NCBI GenBank assembly: GCA_019113825.1
Contig: DXGR01000090.1
Coordinates: forward strand, 1 to 34,241
DNA from: Candidatus Stackebrandtia excrementipullorum
GTDB taxonomy: Bacteria > Actinomycetota > Actinomycetes > Mycobacteriales > Micromonosporaceae
Reading direction: 5' to 3'
DNA: 34,241 nucleotides
The position numbers and the translations under genes are program-made. Positions 26,901 to 34,116 of the stretch are shown here, in pieces. Position 1 is the stretch's first letter, and every line of letters starts with the position of its first letter. The notes below the pieces were generated by a model. The model was not told the origin of the DNA. It did no database searches and worked only from the letters and a program-made list of their open reading frames with translations.

Positions 26901-28309
26901 CCGAGGTTCAACGGCCCAATCCCGGTACCGCGGTAATCTCTCGCGTCGGTGAGCGGGCACTGTGGCCGGCCGATCGGCCCGTGCCCGACGGCTGGTCGGT
27001 GGCGGCCCAAGAGCCGACCGTTGCCGCCGCGGAGCAGTGGATCGGGTCGCGTGTCACCGATCGCGAACTGGCCACACGGCTGGAGAAACTTCACGACGTC
27101 GAGAAGGTCTCCGTCTTTCGCGGCCGTGTCACCGTTGCCCTGACACCGGATGCGGTCCACCGGTTCAGCGCCGGCGAGGACACCCTCGAAGGGTGGGACA
27201 TCGTCTTCTCCGACCTGTACGAGGACACCGAGGACGAAACGGTCGGGTGGGTCGACTTCGTCACCGGTCGGCCTCACGACGTCGCGGCCATGCGCGACTG
27301 GGTCGACGCGACCGGTCGACGGCTGGAGTCGCTTCCGCGTCGGCGAGTGTTCGAGATCGGTTGCGGCACCGGGATGATCGCTCGCCGAGTGTTGGCGTCG
27401 GGAGGCACCGACGAGTACACCGCAACCGATCTGACCGATGTCGCGTGCCAGGCCGAAACGTGGCCGAGCCACGGTGCGACTGTCCGCACGATCCAGGCGC
27501 CCGCCCACGAGGCGGTCGGTCACGCCGAGTCGACGGATCTGACGATCCTTCACTCCGTCGTTCAGTACTTCCCCAGTACCGAGTACACCGCCGACGTCCT
27601 GGCCGCCGCGGTCGCCGCGACCGCACCCGGCGGGCACGTGTACATCGGCGACGTCAGGCACCATGGTTTCGACGATCTACTGCTCCGGCGGCGTCGACTG
27701 GCCGCACCCGGTGAGGCGCATGTCGGTGACGAGTCGTCGGTCGAGCTCGGTTTGGCTCCTGCGTGGTTCGAGGCCCTGGCGGCTCGCCTGCCCACGGTGA
27801 GTCGTGTCGATGTCGTACCCCGCTTGGGCTCCGTCGACACCGAGATGACCCGCTACCGGTTCGACGTGCTTCTCCATGTCGGGTGCGGCTCCGACGTCGG
27901 TTTGCCGCCGCCTCGCGAGGTGTCCGAGATCGACACGGCCACGTGGACGTCGATGCTTGAGGAGGGCCGAGAATTTCGGCTTCTGTTGCCGAACGGTTGG
28001 CACCACGAGCACGGACTGACTCCCGAGGAGCTGACGGCGGCGGCGAAGGACCGTCAAGGCTCTTTGAGTCTTCGCCCGTCCGACGACGGGCCGGACGCGT
28101 TTCTGGACGCGTGGTGGACCCCCTCGCAACGGACGCCGTGCGCGTGGGGGCATCAACGCCTACACGAGGAGTGGCGGGCGACGCCGGCTCTGGCCCCTCG
28201 GATACACGGACAGGCCCGTGCCGAGCTGCTGCACGCGGTCGGGGTGGCCGCCGACGATCTCGATCCCGCCGTCACAGTGACGCTCACCGATCTGCGAGGA
28301 CACCGATGA
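23972..28309 (+). CDS. NRPS, C-T-E-MT without an adenylation domain
   Basis: This 1445-residue protein starts at ATG 23972, overlapping the AT stop. Domain order: C (1-440, VHHVAFDGW near 136), T (about 468-535, FFDAGGDSLLAM), epimerisation domain (about 550-970) and methyltransferase (about 1070-1260). The E domain shows LPMQAWF, then KRHDATRMRF, then ACHLVMDVVSM where HHLVVDGVSW is usual (second His kept), then LEHHGR (Glu kept) and DVSRTVGWFTSIFPF. The MT has FEIGCGTG (about 1126), HSVVQYFPS and GDVRH, the signature of NRPS N-methyltransferases. Those normally lie inside an A domain between A8 and A9. Here only short flanks remain (residues about 985-1070 and 1265-1445). The carrier must be loaded by an A domain in trans, most likely the one encoded two genes later. 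Confidence 0.9.
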   Translation: MNTHRTYPLSPAQERLVFVHEVSGSDDAYLFPLNLRFRGHLEVGHLETALRDVVERHEVLRSRVTTDGESLRQTVMPEFDGLTFTDLSHHPHPRAQELAEEAAANEATTAFDLRAGWTRFQLLRLSSEDHVLLVSVHHVAFDGWSCQIFLREIAHAYNAHVGGQRPTFPELGATYGDIARWERERLTEGVDVAARDFWTEQTTDLPDDLPLPTDLPRPDIPSGRTARVWWHLGAEETTKVETAAREYRVTLYMLLLAAFEATVARAAGSHDFFIGGATAGRHHPDSGDVIGLFVNEVAYRSDVAPDQTFAELVTAVKKRALRVYQHQNHPFEQVVSIAKPPRRTDRHPLFQHAVSLQPREGDEVAVSFEGVEVEGFTTQPEGSALDLTFSFHYEDDGLHLAVDFATDLWHEPTIANLTDNFRTVLHALCTDPAARLDDLDLVTLHRIEHEPTLIRSPATPQVLTGTAESQVTEIMRVFADLLGSDVSVDTDFFDAGGDSLLAMRAVTRLRSAGVTVAIRDLLNNPTPRRLALSSAERSTTAERPAAVGHVRPDGLMPALPMQAWFEHSRPWPKFYNFSALLRHEPQLDARLFSRAVGVVLKRHDATRMRFSDSGGRLEVRHIPGAGHQRLEVVDLSGHDPHEALKQLHRHTAEVQASLTVLGTDPLVRTVLYQCPDGASRVLIAACHLVMDVVSMHVVIDDIREAYAALVERRPIELPELTVSAHTWSEELRRRAAEPASDARAAGWAVVEECAPSDLPVDHPEAPNLVADEHTTFHRLSPEETSAVGDFVARTPGVTHESLILAAIGVALGDRIGDRGIIIDLEHHGRNGEHLDLDVSRTVGWFTSIFPFPLLTGDAAEGRRGLMRVTRDLLTGRDEWGEYAALAASGRGEFVDRSVAFSHAGAGSPPVESAWRFENLGAQDARHPEMRRRHALEVDSQIAEKILRVGLTYSRSQFDRSSIDGLGRKILDAILDAAEVQRPNPGTAVISRVGERALWPADRPVPDGWSVAAQEPTVAAAEQWIGSRVTDRELATRLEKLHDVEKVSVFRGRVTVALTPDAVHRFSAGEDTLEGWDIVFSDLYEDTEDETVGWVDFVTGRPHDVAAMRDWVDATGRRLESLPRRRVFEIGCGTGMIARRVLASGGTDEYTATDLTDVACQAETWPSHGATVRTIQAPAHEAVGHAESTDLTILHSVVQYFPSTEYTADVLAAAVAATAPGGHVYIGDVRHHGFDDLLLRRRRLAAPGEAHVGDESSVELGLAPAWFEALAARLPTVSRVDVVPRLGSVDTEMTRYRFDVLLHVGCGSDVGLPPPREVSEIDTATWTSMLEEGREFRLLLPNGWHHEHGLTPEELTAAAKDRQGSLSLRPSDDGPDAFLDAWWTPSQRTPCAWGHQRLHEEWRATPALAPRIHGQARAELLHAVGVAADDLDPAVTVTLTDLRGHR

Positions 28310-29298
28310 CTCAATCCGCACTGGTCTACATCGCCGGCGCCGGTGGGGACGCCGCCGCTTTCAGGCAGTGGACGTCGATGCTGCCCGGCATCGAGATCAG
28401 AACACCGAGCAGACCGGGAAAGGCGTCTCGATGGGACGAGGCACCGTTGGACACCGTTGAGGCGATGGCGGAGGACGTACTCGGTCAGATCGCCGAGTGG
28501 GACGATCGTCCCCTGGTCATCGTCGGTTTCAGTCTGGGTGCTCTTGTCGGCTACGAGGTAGCGCTTCGGTTGGCCTCGACGGGGGGAGACGTGCATGCGT
28601 TGGTCGTTGCCGGTTCCCGTGCGCCCCACGACGCCGAGTACTCGCTCAGCGCCGAAGGCCTCGACGACGCCGCTCTGCGGGAGATGATCAGCGGCCTGTC
28701 GCCGGAAACACGTGTGGCGATGAGCGACGACGATTTGGCCGAGCTCATGTTGCCGGGGATACGAGCGGATCTACAGGCGGCCGCAGGTTACCGGCGCGAG
28801 ATCCCCCAAGAAGGCACTTTGGACATACCGATAACGGCCATGGCCGCCGACCGCGACGAGGTGTCGCCGCCGGAGATCTGCCGCCCTTGGCACCTCTACA
28901 CCACCGGCATCTTCGATTTCGTCACGGTCGGCGGCGGGCACACCTTCCTCGACAAGCCGAAGGAATCGGTCGCCCGTCCACTGCGTCGCCTGTTCGCCGC
29001 GATCTCGGGGGGACGAGACGACGTCCCGACCGCCGACGCCACGGCCACGCGGGGCCGGCCGAACGGCGCCGGAGCGCACGACGAGGTCAGAGCGGTGTGG
29101 GAGACGGTGCTCGGGCGGACCGACTTCGGCGACGACGTCGACTTTTTCTCCGTGGGTGGATCGTCGCTGCTGGCCGCGCGCGTGATCGCAACGGTCCGCA
29201 AGAAAACCACGGTCAAGGTGCCGCTGCGGCGGTTTCTTGCCGCTCCCACGGTCACCGGTCTGACCAACCTGGTCACGGAGGCGCAGGAACAGGCATGA
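28306..29298 (+). CDS. thioesterase-carrier (TE-T) fusion
   Basis: The ATG at 28306 overlaps the previous stop; the longer upstream frame is inside the C-T-E-MT gene. The protein has 330 residues. The N-terminal 235 form a type II thioesterase: LVYIAGAGGDAAAF, nucleophile elbow VGFSLGALVGY with Ser76, an Asp in MAADRDEVSP and His in GGGHTFLDKP. After a Gly/Asp/Ala-rich linker comes a carrier domain (about 258-328), DDVDFFSVGGSSLLAARVI, with phosphopantetheine Ser287. The order is reversed compared with normal T-TE endings. The carrier has no C, A or KS in the same protein, so it must be loaded by another enzyme, for example the A-MT-A that follows. The TE could edit or release that carrier's own cargo. 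Role inferred. Confidence 0.88.
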   Translation: MTQSALVYIAGAGGDAAAFRQWTSMLPGIEIRTPSRPGKASRWDEAPLDTVEAMAEDVLGQIAEWDDRPLVIVGFSLGALVGYEVALRLASTGGDVHALVVAGSRAPHDAEYSLSAEGLDDAALREMISGLSPETRVAMSDDDLAELMLPGIRADLQAAAGYRREIPQEGTLDIPITAMAADRDEVSPPEICRPWHLYTTGIFDFVTVGGGHTFLDKPKESVARPLRRLFAAISGGRDDVPTADATATRGRPNGAGAHDEVRAVWETVLGRTDFGDDVDFFSVGGSSLLAARVIATVRKKTTVKVPLRRFLAAPTVTGLTNLVTEAQEQA

Positions 29299-31571
29299 AC
29301 CCCCAGCTTGAATGGAACCGCACCGAGAAGCACTCCACGCGGCACCTGACCGTGCTCGACCTGTTCGACGAACAGGTTGTTGCCCGACCGGAGGCCACCG
29401 CGCTTCGGGATCACCGTGGACAGACGTGGAGCTACGCCGAACTCGACCGTTGGACGTCCGACGCGGCAGAACTACTCCGCTCCGCCGGAGTGCGCACCGG
29501 CGAACCGGTCGCGCTGGTCATCGACCGTTCCGCCGTCGGCTCAGCGCTGCTTCTGGCGGCTCTGCGCGCAGGAGCGCAATACGTACCGCTGGACCTACGG
29601 TGGCCGGTCGACCGGTTGGTGAGCCTGATCGATCAACTGTCGATTCGTCACATCGCCTGTGACCAGGGCGCGCTCAAGATCGCGCAGGATGTGCAGTGGC
29701 ATAGCGAACGTTCGATCAATATGGTGTGCCCCGAGCCGCGGCCGTCCACGGTGGGCTCCTCCGATGACGTCATCGACCTGTTCGAGGAACTCGCCCTCGA
29801 GGACGATCCTTTGGTGGCCAACGGCTTTGTTGTACGAGGCGACGAAGATTTCACCGTCACCGATATGGGTGTCTACCACCGCAGAGTGCGGAGCCTGCTG
29901 GAACCGTTGGCCGCCGACGGGGATCTCCGGTTGATCGATGTGGGCTGTGGCCCGGGGACCCTCACCGCCGGTATCGCCGACCTGACGACCTCGGTGGTGT
30001 GCGTCGACCCGTCATACGAATGTGTCCGACGCACCACGGACACCCTGACGGCTCGGGGAGCGTCGGCGATCGGTGAAGTCGCCGACCTCTTCGAACTGGG
30101 TCCGGAGGTTCTTGGTGATCGAACCGTCGCGCTCCTGGCGAGTGTCGCCCAGTTCCTCCCCGATCTCGAAACGTTCGTCGACGGCGTCGCTCACCTCGCA
30201 CGCGGCATGACGGGTAACACCGGTTCACGGCACATCGTCGTGGCCGACCTGTTGCCACCCGAAGCGGCCGATGGTTCACTCCTCGGGGTCCCGCGAGCGT
30301 TGGTGCGTTCGCTGCCGACACTGATCCCCCAGGTCACCGACGTCACCCTCCACGAACGCGACGAAGGCCACCCGCTCCTGCGGCAACGCTACGACGCCGT
30401 GCTGACGTTGGGCCCGGCACACTCACCGCAACAACCGTTGGTGCATCGGTCGATCGACGCCGACAAACCGACACCGTGGCTCCCGCCCTCCCCGGAACAC
30501 CTGGCATACGCCATCTTCACGTCGGGGACGACCGGCATACCCAAAGCCGTTCAAATCGATCACCGGTCGCTGACCGGCCTCGTCGAATGGATGCGGGACG
30601 AACACTCCATCGGCAGCCACGACACCGTCCTCTTCACGACCGCGTTCTCCTTCGACCTGTCGGTCTTCGACACACTCGGCATGTGGGCGCTCGGCGGCAC
30701 CGTACGTGTCGCCTCCAGAGAGGAACTGGACGAGCCCACCGAACTTATCGACGTGTTGGCCGCCGAAGACATCACCGTGTGGGACTCCGCCCCCGCCGCG
30801 CTCCAGATGCTTCTACCGTTTCTCGAACTTCACGAAACGACGGTGAGCACGACACTGCGGCGGGTGATGCTCAGCGGAGACTGGGTGCCGCTGACGATCA
30901 CCGACCAGATCCGGGACGCCTTTCCTCACGCGGAGGTACTGGCTCTGGGAGGGGCGACGGAATGCACGGTCTGGTCGAACTCTTATCCGATCGTCAAGCT
31001 CGACCCAAGGTGGCCAAGCGTCCCGTATGGACGACCGATGCCGAATTCGCGTTACTACGTCGTCGACACCGACGGCACACTGACCGAACCCGGCGTCGAA
31101 GGCGACCTCTTCATCGCCGGGCCGTGCGTCGCGGTCGACTACGCGCACTCTCCGGTGACCACCGCAGGAAAGTTCGGCCCCGACCCGTTCTCGGACCGCC
31201 CGGGCGAACGAATGTACGCCACCGGGGACCGTGCAGCATGGCTTCCCGAAGGGCTCGTCCAGTTCCGGGGCCGCAGGGACGATCAGGTCAAGATCCGCGG
31301 ATACCGGATCGAACTCGGTGAAATACAGGCGACCGCGGTCGCGGCCGGTGTCACCGATGCCGTGGCGATCACCCACGCCACCACCCACGAACAGTCACTA
31401 GCATTGTTCTATGTGGATCCAGAGTTGTCGCCGGAGGACGTGACCGAACGGTTGAGCAGGCTCCTGCCCCCCTACATGATGCCGACGGTCGTCCGTCGCA
31501 TCGACGGCATTCCGACAACGACCAACGGCAAGGTCGACCGAAACCTCCTACAAGGATTGATCGATGGCTGA
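29295..31571 (+). CDS. free-standing interrupted adenylation domain, A-MT-A
   Basis: The ATG at 29295 overlaps the previous stop. The 758-residue protein starts as an A domain (TWSYAELDRW, then LLAALRAGAQYVPLD at about 90-104). A SAM methyltransferase then interrupts it (about 150-375, LIDVGCGPGTLTAGIAD near 212). The A domain resumes at IFTSGTTGIPKAV (about 407), FSFDLSVFD, LGGATECTVWS, YATGDRA, GRRDDQVKIRGYRIELG and the A10 motif TNGKVDRNLL. There is no carrier. The insert is therefore between A2 and A3. In characterised A domains this position goes with side-chain methylation; TioN of thiocoraline S-methylates Cys. Hand-aligned pocket residues are D, L, F, D, M, S, L, V, W and K, close to the Cys code DLYNLSLIWK as I remember it. 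Loading of the T in C-T-E-MT or in TE-T is inferred. Confidence 0.9.
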   Translation: MNPQLEWNRTEKHSTRHLTVLDLFDEQVVARPEATALRDHRGQTWSYAELDRWTSDAAELLRSAGVRTGEPVALVIDRSAVGSALLLAALRAGAQYVPLDLRWPVDRLVSLIDQLSIRHIACDQGALKIAQDVQWHSERSINMVCPEPRPSTVGSSDDVIDLFEELALEDDPLVANGFVVRGDEDFTVTDMGVYHRRVRSLLEPLAADGDLRLIDVGCGPGTLTAGIADLTTSVVCVDPSYECVRRTTDTLTARGASAIGEVADLFELGPEVLGDRTVALLASVAQFLPDLETFVDGVAHLARGMTGNTGSRHIVVADLLPPEAADGSLLGVPRALVRSLPTLIPQVTDVTLHERDEGHPLLRQRYDAVLTLGPAHSPQQPLVHRSIDADKPTPWLPPSPEHLAYAIFTSGTTGIPKAVQIDHRSLTGLVEWMRDEHSIGSHDTVLFTTAFSFDLSVFDTLGMWALGGTVRVASREELDEPTELIDVLAAEDITVWDSAPAALQMLLPFLELHETTVSTTLRRVMLSGDWVPLTITDQIRDAFPHAEVLALGGATECTVWSNSYPIVKLDPRWPSVPYGRPMPNSRYYVVDTDGTLTEPGVEGDLFIAGPCVAVDYAHSPVTTAGKFGPDPFSDRPGERMYATGDRAAWLPEGLVQFRGRRDDQVKIRGYRIELGEIQATAVAAGVTDAVAITHATTHEQSLALFYVDPELSPEDVTERLSRLLPPYMMPTVVRRIDGIPTTTNGKVDRNLLQGLIDG

Positions 31572-32328
31572 ACAGGGCACATGGCTGGTCGAACTGACCG
31601 GCGACGGTCAACCCGTTTACGTGTTCCCGCACGGCGGGGCCGGGTCCGGTGCGGTCCGTGATCTCGCCGCCGCGTTGGAGGGCGACGCCCGGGTGGTGGC
31701 GGTCCGGTTGCCCGGCCGCGAGTCGTCGGCTCACCTGACGTGTGAGGTCGACACGGACGTGATCGCAGCGACGCTGGCCGCTCAGATCCACGCCGATCTC
31801 GGCGACACGACGACACCGCCGATACTGTACGGCCACTGCGCGGGCGCGATCTTCGCCTACGAGACGGCCGCACTGCTGGCCGCCGATCACCATGGTGCCC
31901 TGGTTATCTCGTCGCACGAGTCCCCCGACCGCATCCCCCGCCCGGGAGTGTGGACCTGGGACGACGTTCCGTTTCTGGAACGCGTCGCCGCAGACGGTTT
32001 CCTACCGCCCGAGGTCATCGAGGACGAGGAACTTCGAGAGATCTGTCTTCCACCGCTGCGAGCCGACTACCAGGCGATTGAGACTCACGAGTCTCTGTGC
32101 GAGGTATTGCCCTGGCCGATCACCGCACTGCTGGCCGACACCGACACACCCGTCGCCGAAGACGACATCACGTCTTGGGCCGACGTGACCGACGCCGGTT
32201 TCACACTGCGGCATGTCGCGGGCCCGCATCATCTCCTGACCGAGTCGACCGATTCGGTGGCCTCATGTCTGCGTGTTCTTCTATCCGAGGCCGCCGCGAC
32301 CGGCATCACGGGACAGGGCCGCGCATGA
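31564..32328 (+). CDS. type II-like thioesterase with Cys nucleophile
   Basis: This 254-residue protein starts at ATG 31564, eight bases inside the A-MT-A gene. It is an alpha/beta hydrolase of the NRPS thioesterase family: VYVFPHGGAGSGAV at about residues 18-31, LPGRES, the elbow YGHCAGAIFAYE where the usual Ser is Cys92, an Asp in LLADTDTPVAED and a terminal His in VAGPHHLLTE. Cys nucleophiles are known in some NRPS thioesterases that form strained or hydrolysis-sensitive rings, and they also occur in some editing TEs. It could therefore be the release enzyme or a carrier editor. It is free-standing, as are the other TE functions of the cluster. Confidence 0.87.
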   Translation: MAEQGTWLVELTGDGQPVYVFPHGGAGSGAVRDLAAALEGDARVVAVRLPGRESSAHLTCEVDTDVIAATLAAQIHADLGDTTTPPILYGHCAGAIFAYETAALLAADHHGALVISSHESPDRIPRPGVWTWDDVPFLERVAADGFLPPEVIEDEELREICLPPLRADYQAIETHESLCEVLPWPITALLADTDTPVAEDDITSWADVTDAGFTLRHVAGPHHLLTESTDSVASCLRVLLSEAAATGITGQGRA

Positions 32329-33572
32329 AGTACGTGTTGGCAGGTTTCACGTCGGGCATTCTGCGAGTACTGGAGCGGATGCTCCCCGAACGCAGCGTCG
32401 TCCTGCTGGAGGACCCATACATCGTCGAGCGTTCCGAAGTCTCCGACAAGATCGGCGCCTTCGGCTGCGTCGAACGCCTCGTCCCGACGCCGCTGCAGGA
32501 CGAGAACCGTGTCGAATCCGTTGTCGCGGCCGTGGAATCGGTCGGTGACATCGGCGCCGTCATACCCGGTCACGAATACGGTGTGCTCGCCGCCGCGGCG
32601 TTGGCGGAGAGGCATCGACTTCCCGGCGCGGGGATGCACGCGGCGAAGTGTCTGCGCGACAAGGCGAGCCTGCGCGCCGCCGCGACGACCACCGGGATCG
32701 CGCAACCCGATTGGGCGGTCGTCGACAGCCTCGAAGACGTATTGGCCTTTCCCCGTCGACCACTGGTGCTGAAACCCAGCAACCGTCAGGCTTCCGTGGG
32801 GGTCGAGCTCACCGAGCCCGGCGACGACGACGCGGCCGTCAGCGCCGCCTGGCACCGCACTCGAGCAGCCGACGAACCGATGATGGCGTCACCGGACGGC
32901 ACACCACCGCGTCATCTCGTCGAACACCGCTTGTCGGGCCGAGAGGTCAGCGTCGAGGCGCTTGTGGAACGCGGTCGAACGGTCTTCGTCAACCAGACCG
33001 CCAAAACGATCCTTCCCGGACCGCACCCGGTCGAGCTTGCCCACGTCGTACCGGCACCGGACCCCGTCGCACTGGACGGTGCCATGCGGCAACTCGTCGA
33101 AGCGCTCGACTTCGGAACCGGTGTGCTGCACGCGGAATGGATCCTCGTGGACGACGAACCCCACCTGATCGAGTGTGCGGGCCGGTTCCCCGGCGACGAG
33201 ATCGTGCCGTTGATAGATCTCGCCTACGGCGGCAGTCTGACAAAAGACCTGGTGACGCTACTATCAGGCCAGTCGGTGGAGCGGCGCGCCCAGGCGCGAC
33301 GTGGTGCGGCCGTTCGGTTCCTCACCGCCCCTCCCGGCCGCGTGCAACAGGTGACCGGGATCGGTGAAGCCCGGAAGGTTCGCGGTGTCCTGGGGGTCGA
33401 CGTGACAGCCGCGCCCGGTGACGTGATCGCCCCGGTGTCATCGTCGTGGGACCGAGTGGGCCGTGTCATGGCCATTGGGCGAACCGCATCCGCCGCCCGG
33501 GAAGCCGCCGATACCGCCGCGGCACAGCTAACCGTCACCACCGGAGACGATTCATCTCGCGACGTCTCCTGA
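32325..33572 (+). CDS. ATP-grasp ligase
   Basis: The start at ATG 32325 overlaps the thioesterase stop, giving 415 residues. It has the layout of the carboxylate-amine ligase branch of the ATP-grasp family: an N-terminal preATP-grasp region (MKYVLAGFTSG), CLRDKASLRAAATTTGI (about 105-121), the nucleotide-binding strand RPLVLKPSNRQASVGV (about 145-160), VEHRLSGREVSVEALV (about 200) and the metal-binding strand HLIECAGRFPGDEIVPL (about 281-297). These enzymes activate a carboxylate as acyl phosphate and join it to an amine. L-amino-acid ligases and carboxylases are relatives. As the last operon gene it may add an amino acid to the product, make a dipeptide building block or form an amide. The exact substrates cannot be told. 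Confidence 0.85.
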   Translation: MKYVLAGFTSGILRVLERMLPERSVVLLEDPYIVERSEVSDKIGAFGCVERLVPTPLQDENRVESVVAAVESVGDIGAVIPGHEYGVLAAAALAERHRLPGAGMHAAKCLRDKASLRAAATTTGIAQPDWAVVDSLEDVLAFPRRPLVLKPSNRQASVGVELTEPGDDDAAVSAAWHRTRAADEPMMASPDGTPPRHLVEHRLSGREVSVEALVERGRTVFVNQTAKTILPGPHPVELAHVVPAPDPVALDGAMRQLVEALDFGTGVLHAEWILVDDEPHLIECAGRFPGDEIVPLIDLAYGGSLTKDLVTLLSGQSVERRAQARRGAAVRFLTAPPGRVQQVTGIGEARKVRGVLGVDVTAAPGDVIAPVSSSWDRVGRVMAIGRTASAAREAADTAAAQLTVTTGDDSSRDVS

Positions 33573-33606
33573 CCAACCGGTCCCCCTGTGTTGGGCAGTC
33601 CGATGT

Positions 33607-33640
33607 TGCCTTGCCGGTTAAGGCATTGAGCCAAGGGCTC
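33607..33640 (+). terminator. two small hairpins after the operon
   Basis: Directly after the last operon gene there are two adjacent perfect inverted repeats: TGCCTT/AAGGCA (33607-33612 and 33620-33625, seven-base loop) and GAGCC/GGCTC (33628-33632 and 33636-33640, three-base loop). No T tract follows, as is common for high-G+C terminators. The stems are short, so this is only a candidate end of the operon transcript. Confidence 0.35.
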
Positions 33641-33707
33641 CCCCACCATGGCGAATTTGGTTCTAAAGATTAGGGTCTGGACGTAACGGCTTCGAAGCAG
33701 GATCCAG

Positions 33708-34116
33708 ATGAGTCCAGCGAGCCACGGCTTCGTCCGGGGAAACCGGCTCGCCGAAGACTACTAACGTACGGCGTGATCGGGCTCAGCGGGACAATTGGAC
33801 TGGCCCTACTGCTGACCTTCTGCGGTGCACTTCCCTCGCGACCGAACAACAGACGGAGCAACCCGCGTCGGCGTCTTTGCCATACCTACCCGTTGAACCC
33901 CCATGCGACCAGATCGATTGGTCGCCCATGACCAGCTTGACCAAGGAAGAACCCTCATTCGGTCAACGAACGGTTGGGACGCTGGAAGGCTTCGACCGTT
34001 CGCTCTCCTTTTGCACCGTCACTGTGAACGGAGACGAAAAATTCACGGCCGTATCGGTAGAAATCGCCGAAAGTTCAGAACTCGCGGACGAGTTTTTCAC
34101 GGACGCGCTTCAGTGA
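33708..34116 (+). pseudogene. frameshifted small secreted or lipoprotein-like gene
   Basis: The pieces of one small protein lie in three successive frames. ATG 33708 gives a basic start (MSPAKPRLRPGKPARRRLL). From about 33782 the next frame gives a hydrophobic stretch (LSGTIGLALLLTFCGA), like a signal peptide with a possible lipobox Cys. From about 33841 the third frame gives a Gln/Pro/Ser-rich linker (TEQQTEQPASASLPY) and a compact domain ending at the TGA 34114-34116. Two single missing bases would join them into about 135 residues, typical of small actinobacterial envelope lipoproteins. Either the gene is decayed or the assembly has indel errors. The last part alone (TTG 33877 to 34116, 79 residues) is an intact frame. 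I do not recognise the family. Confidence 0.4.
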
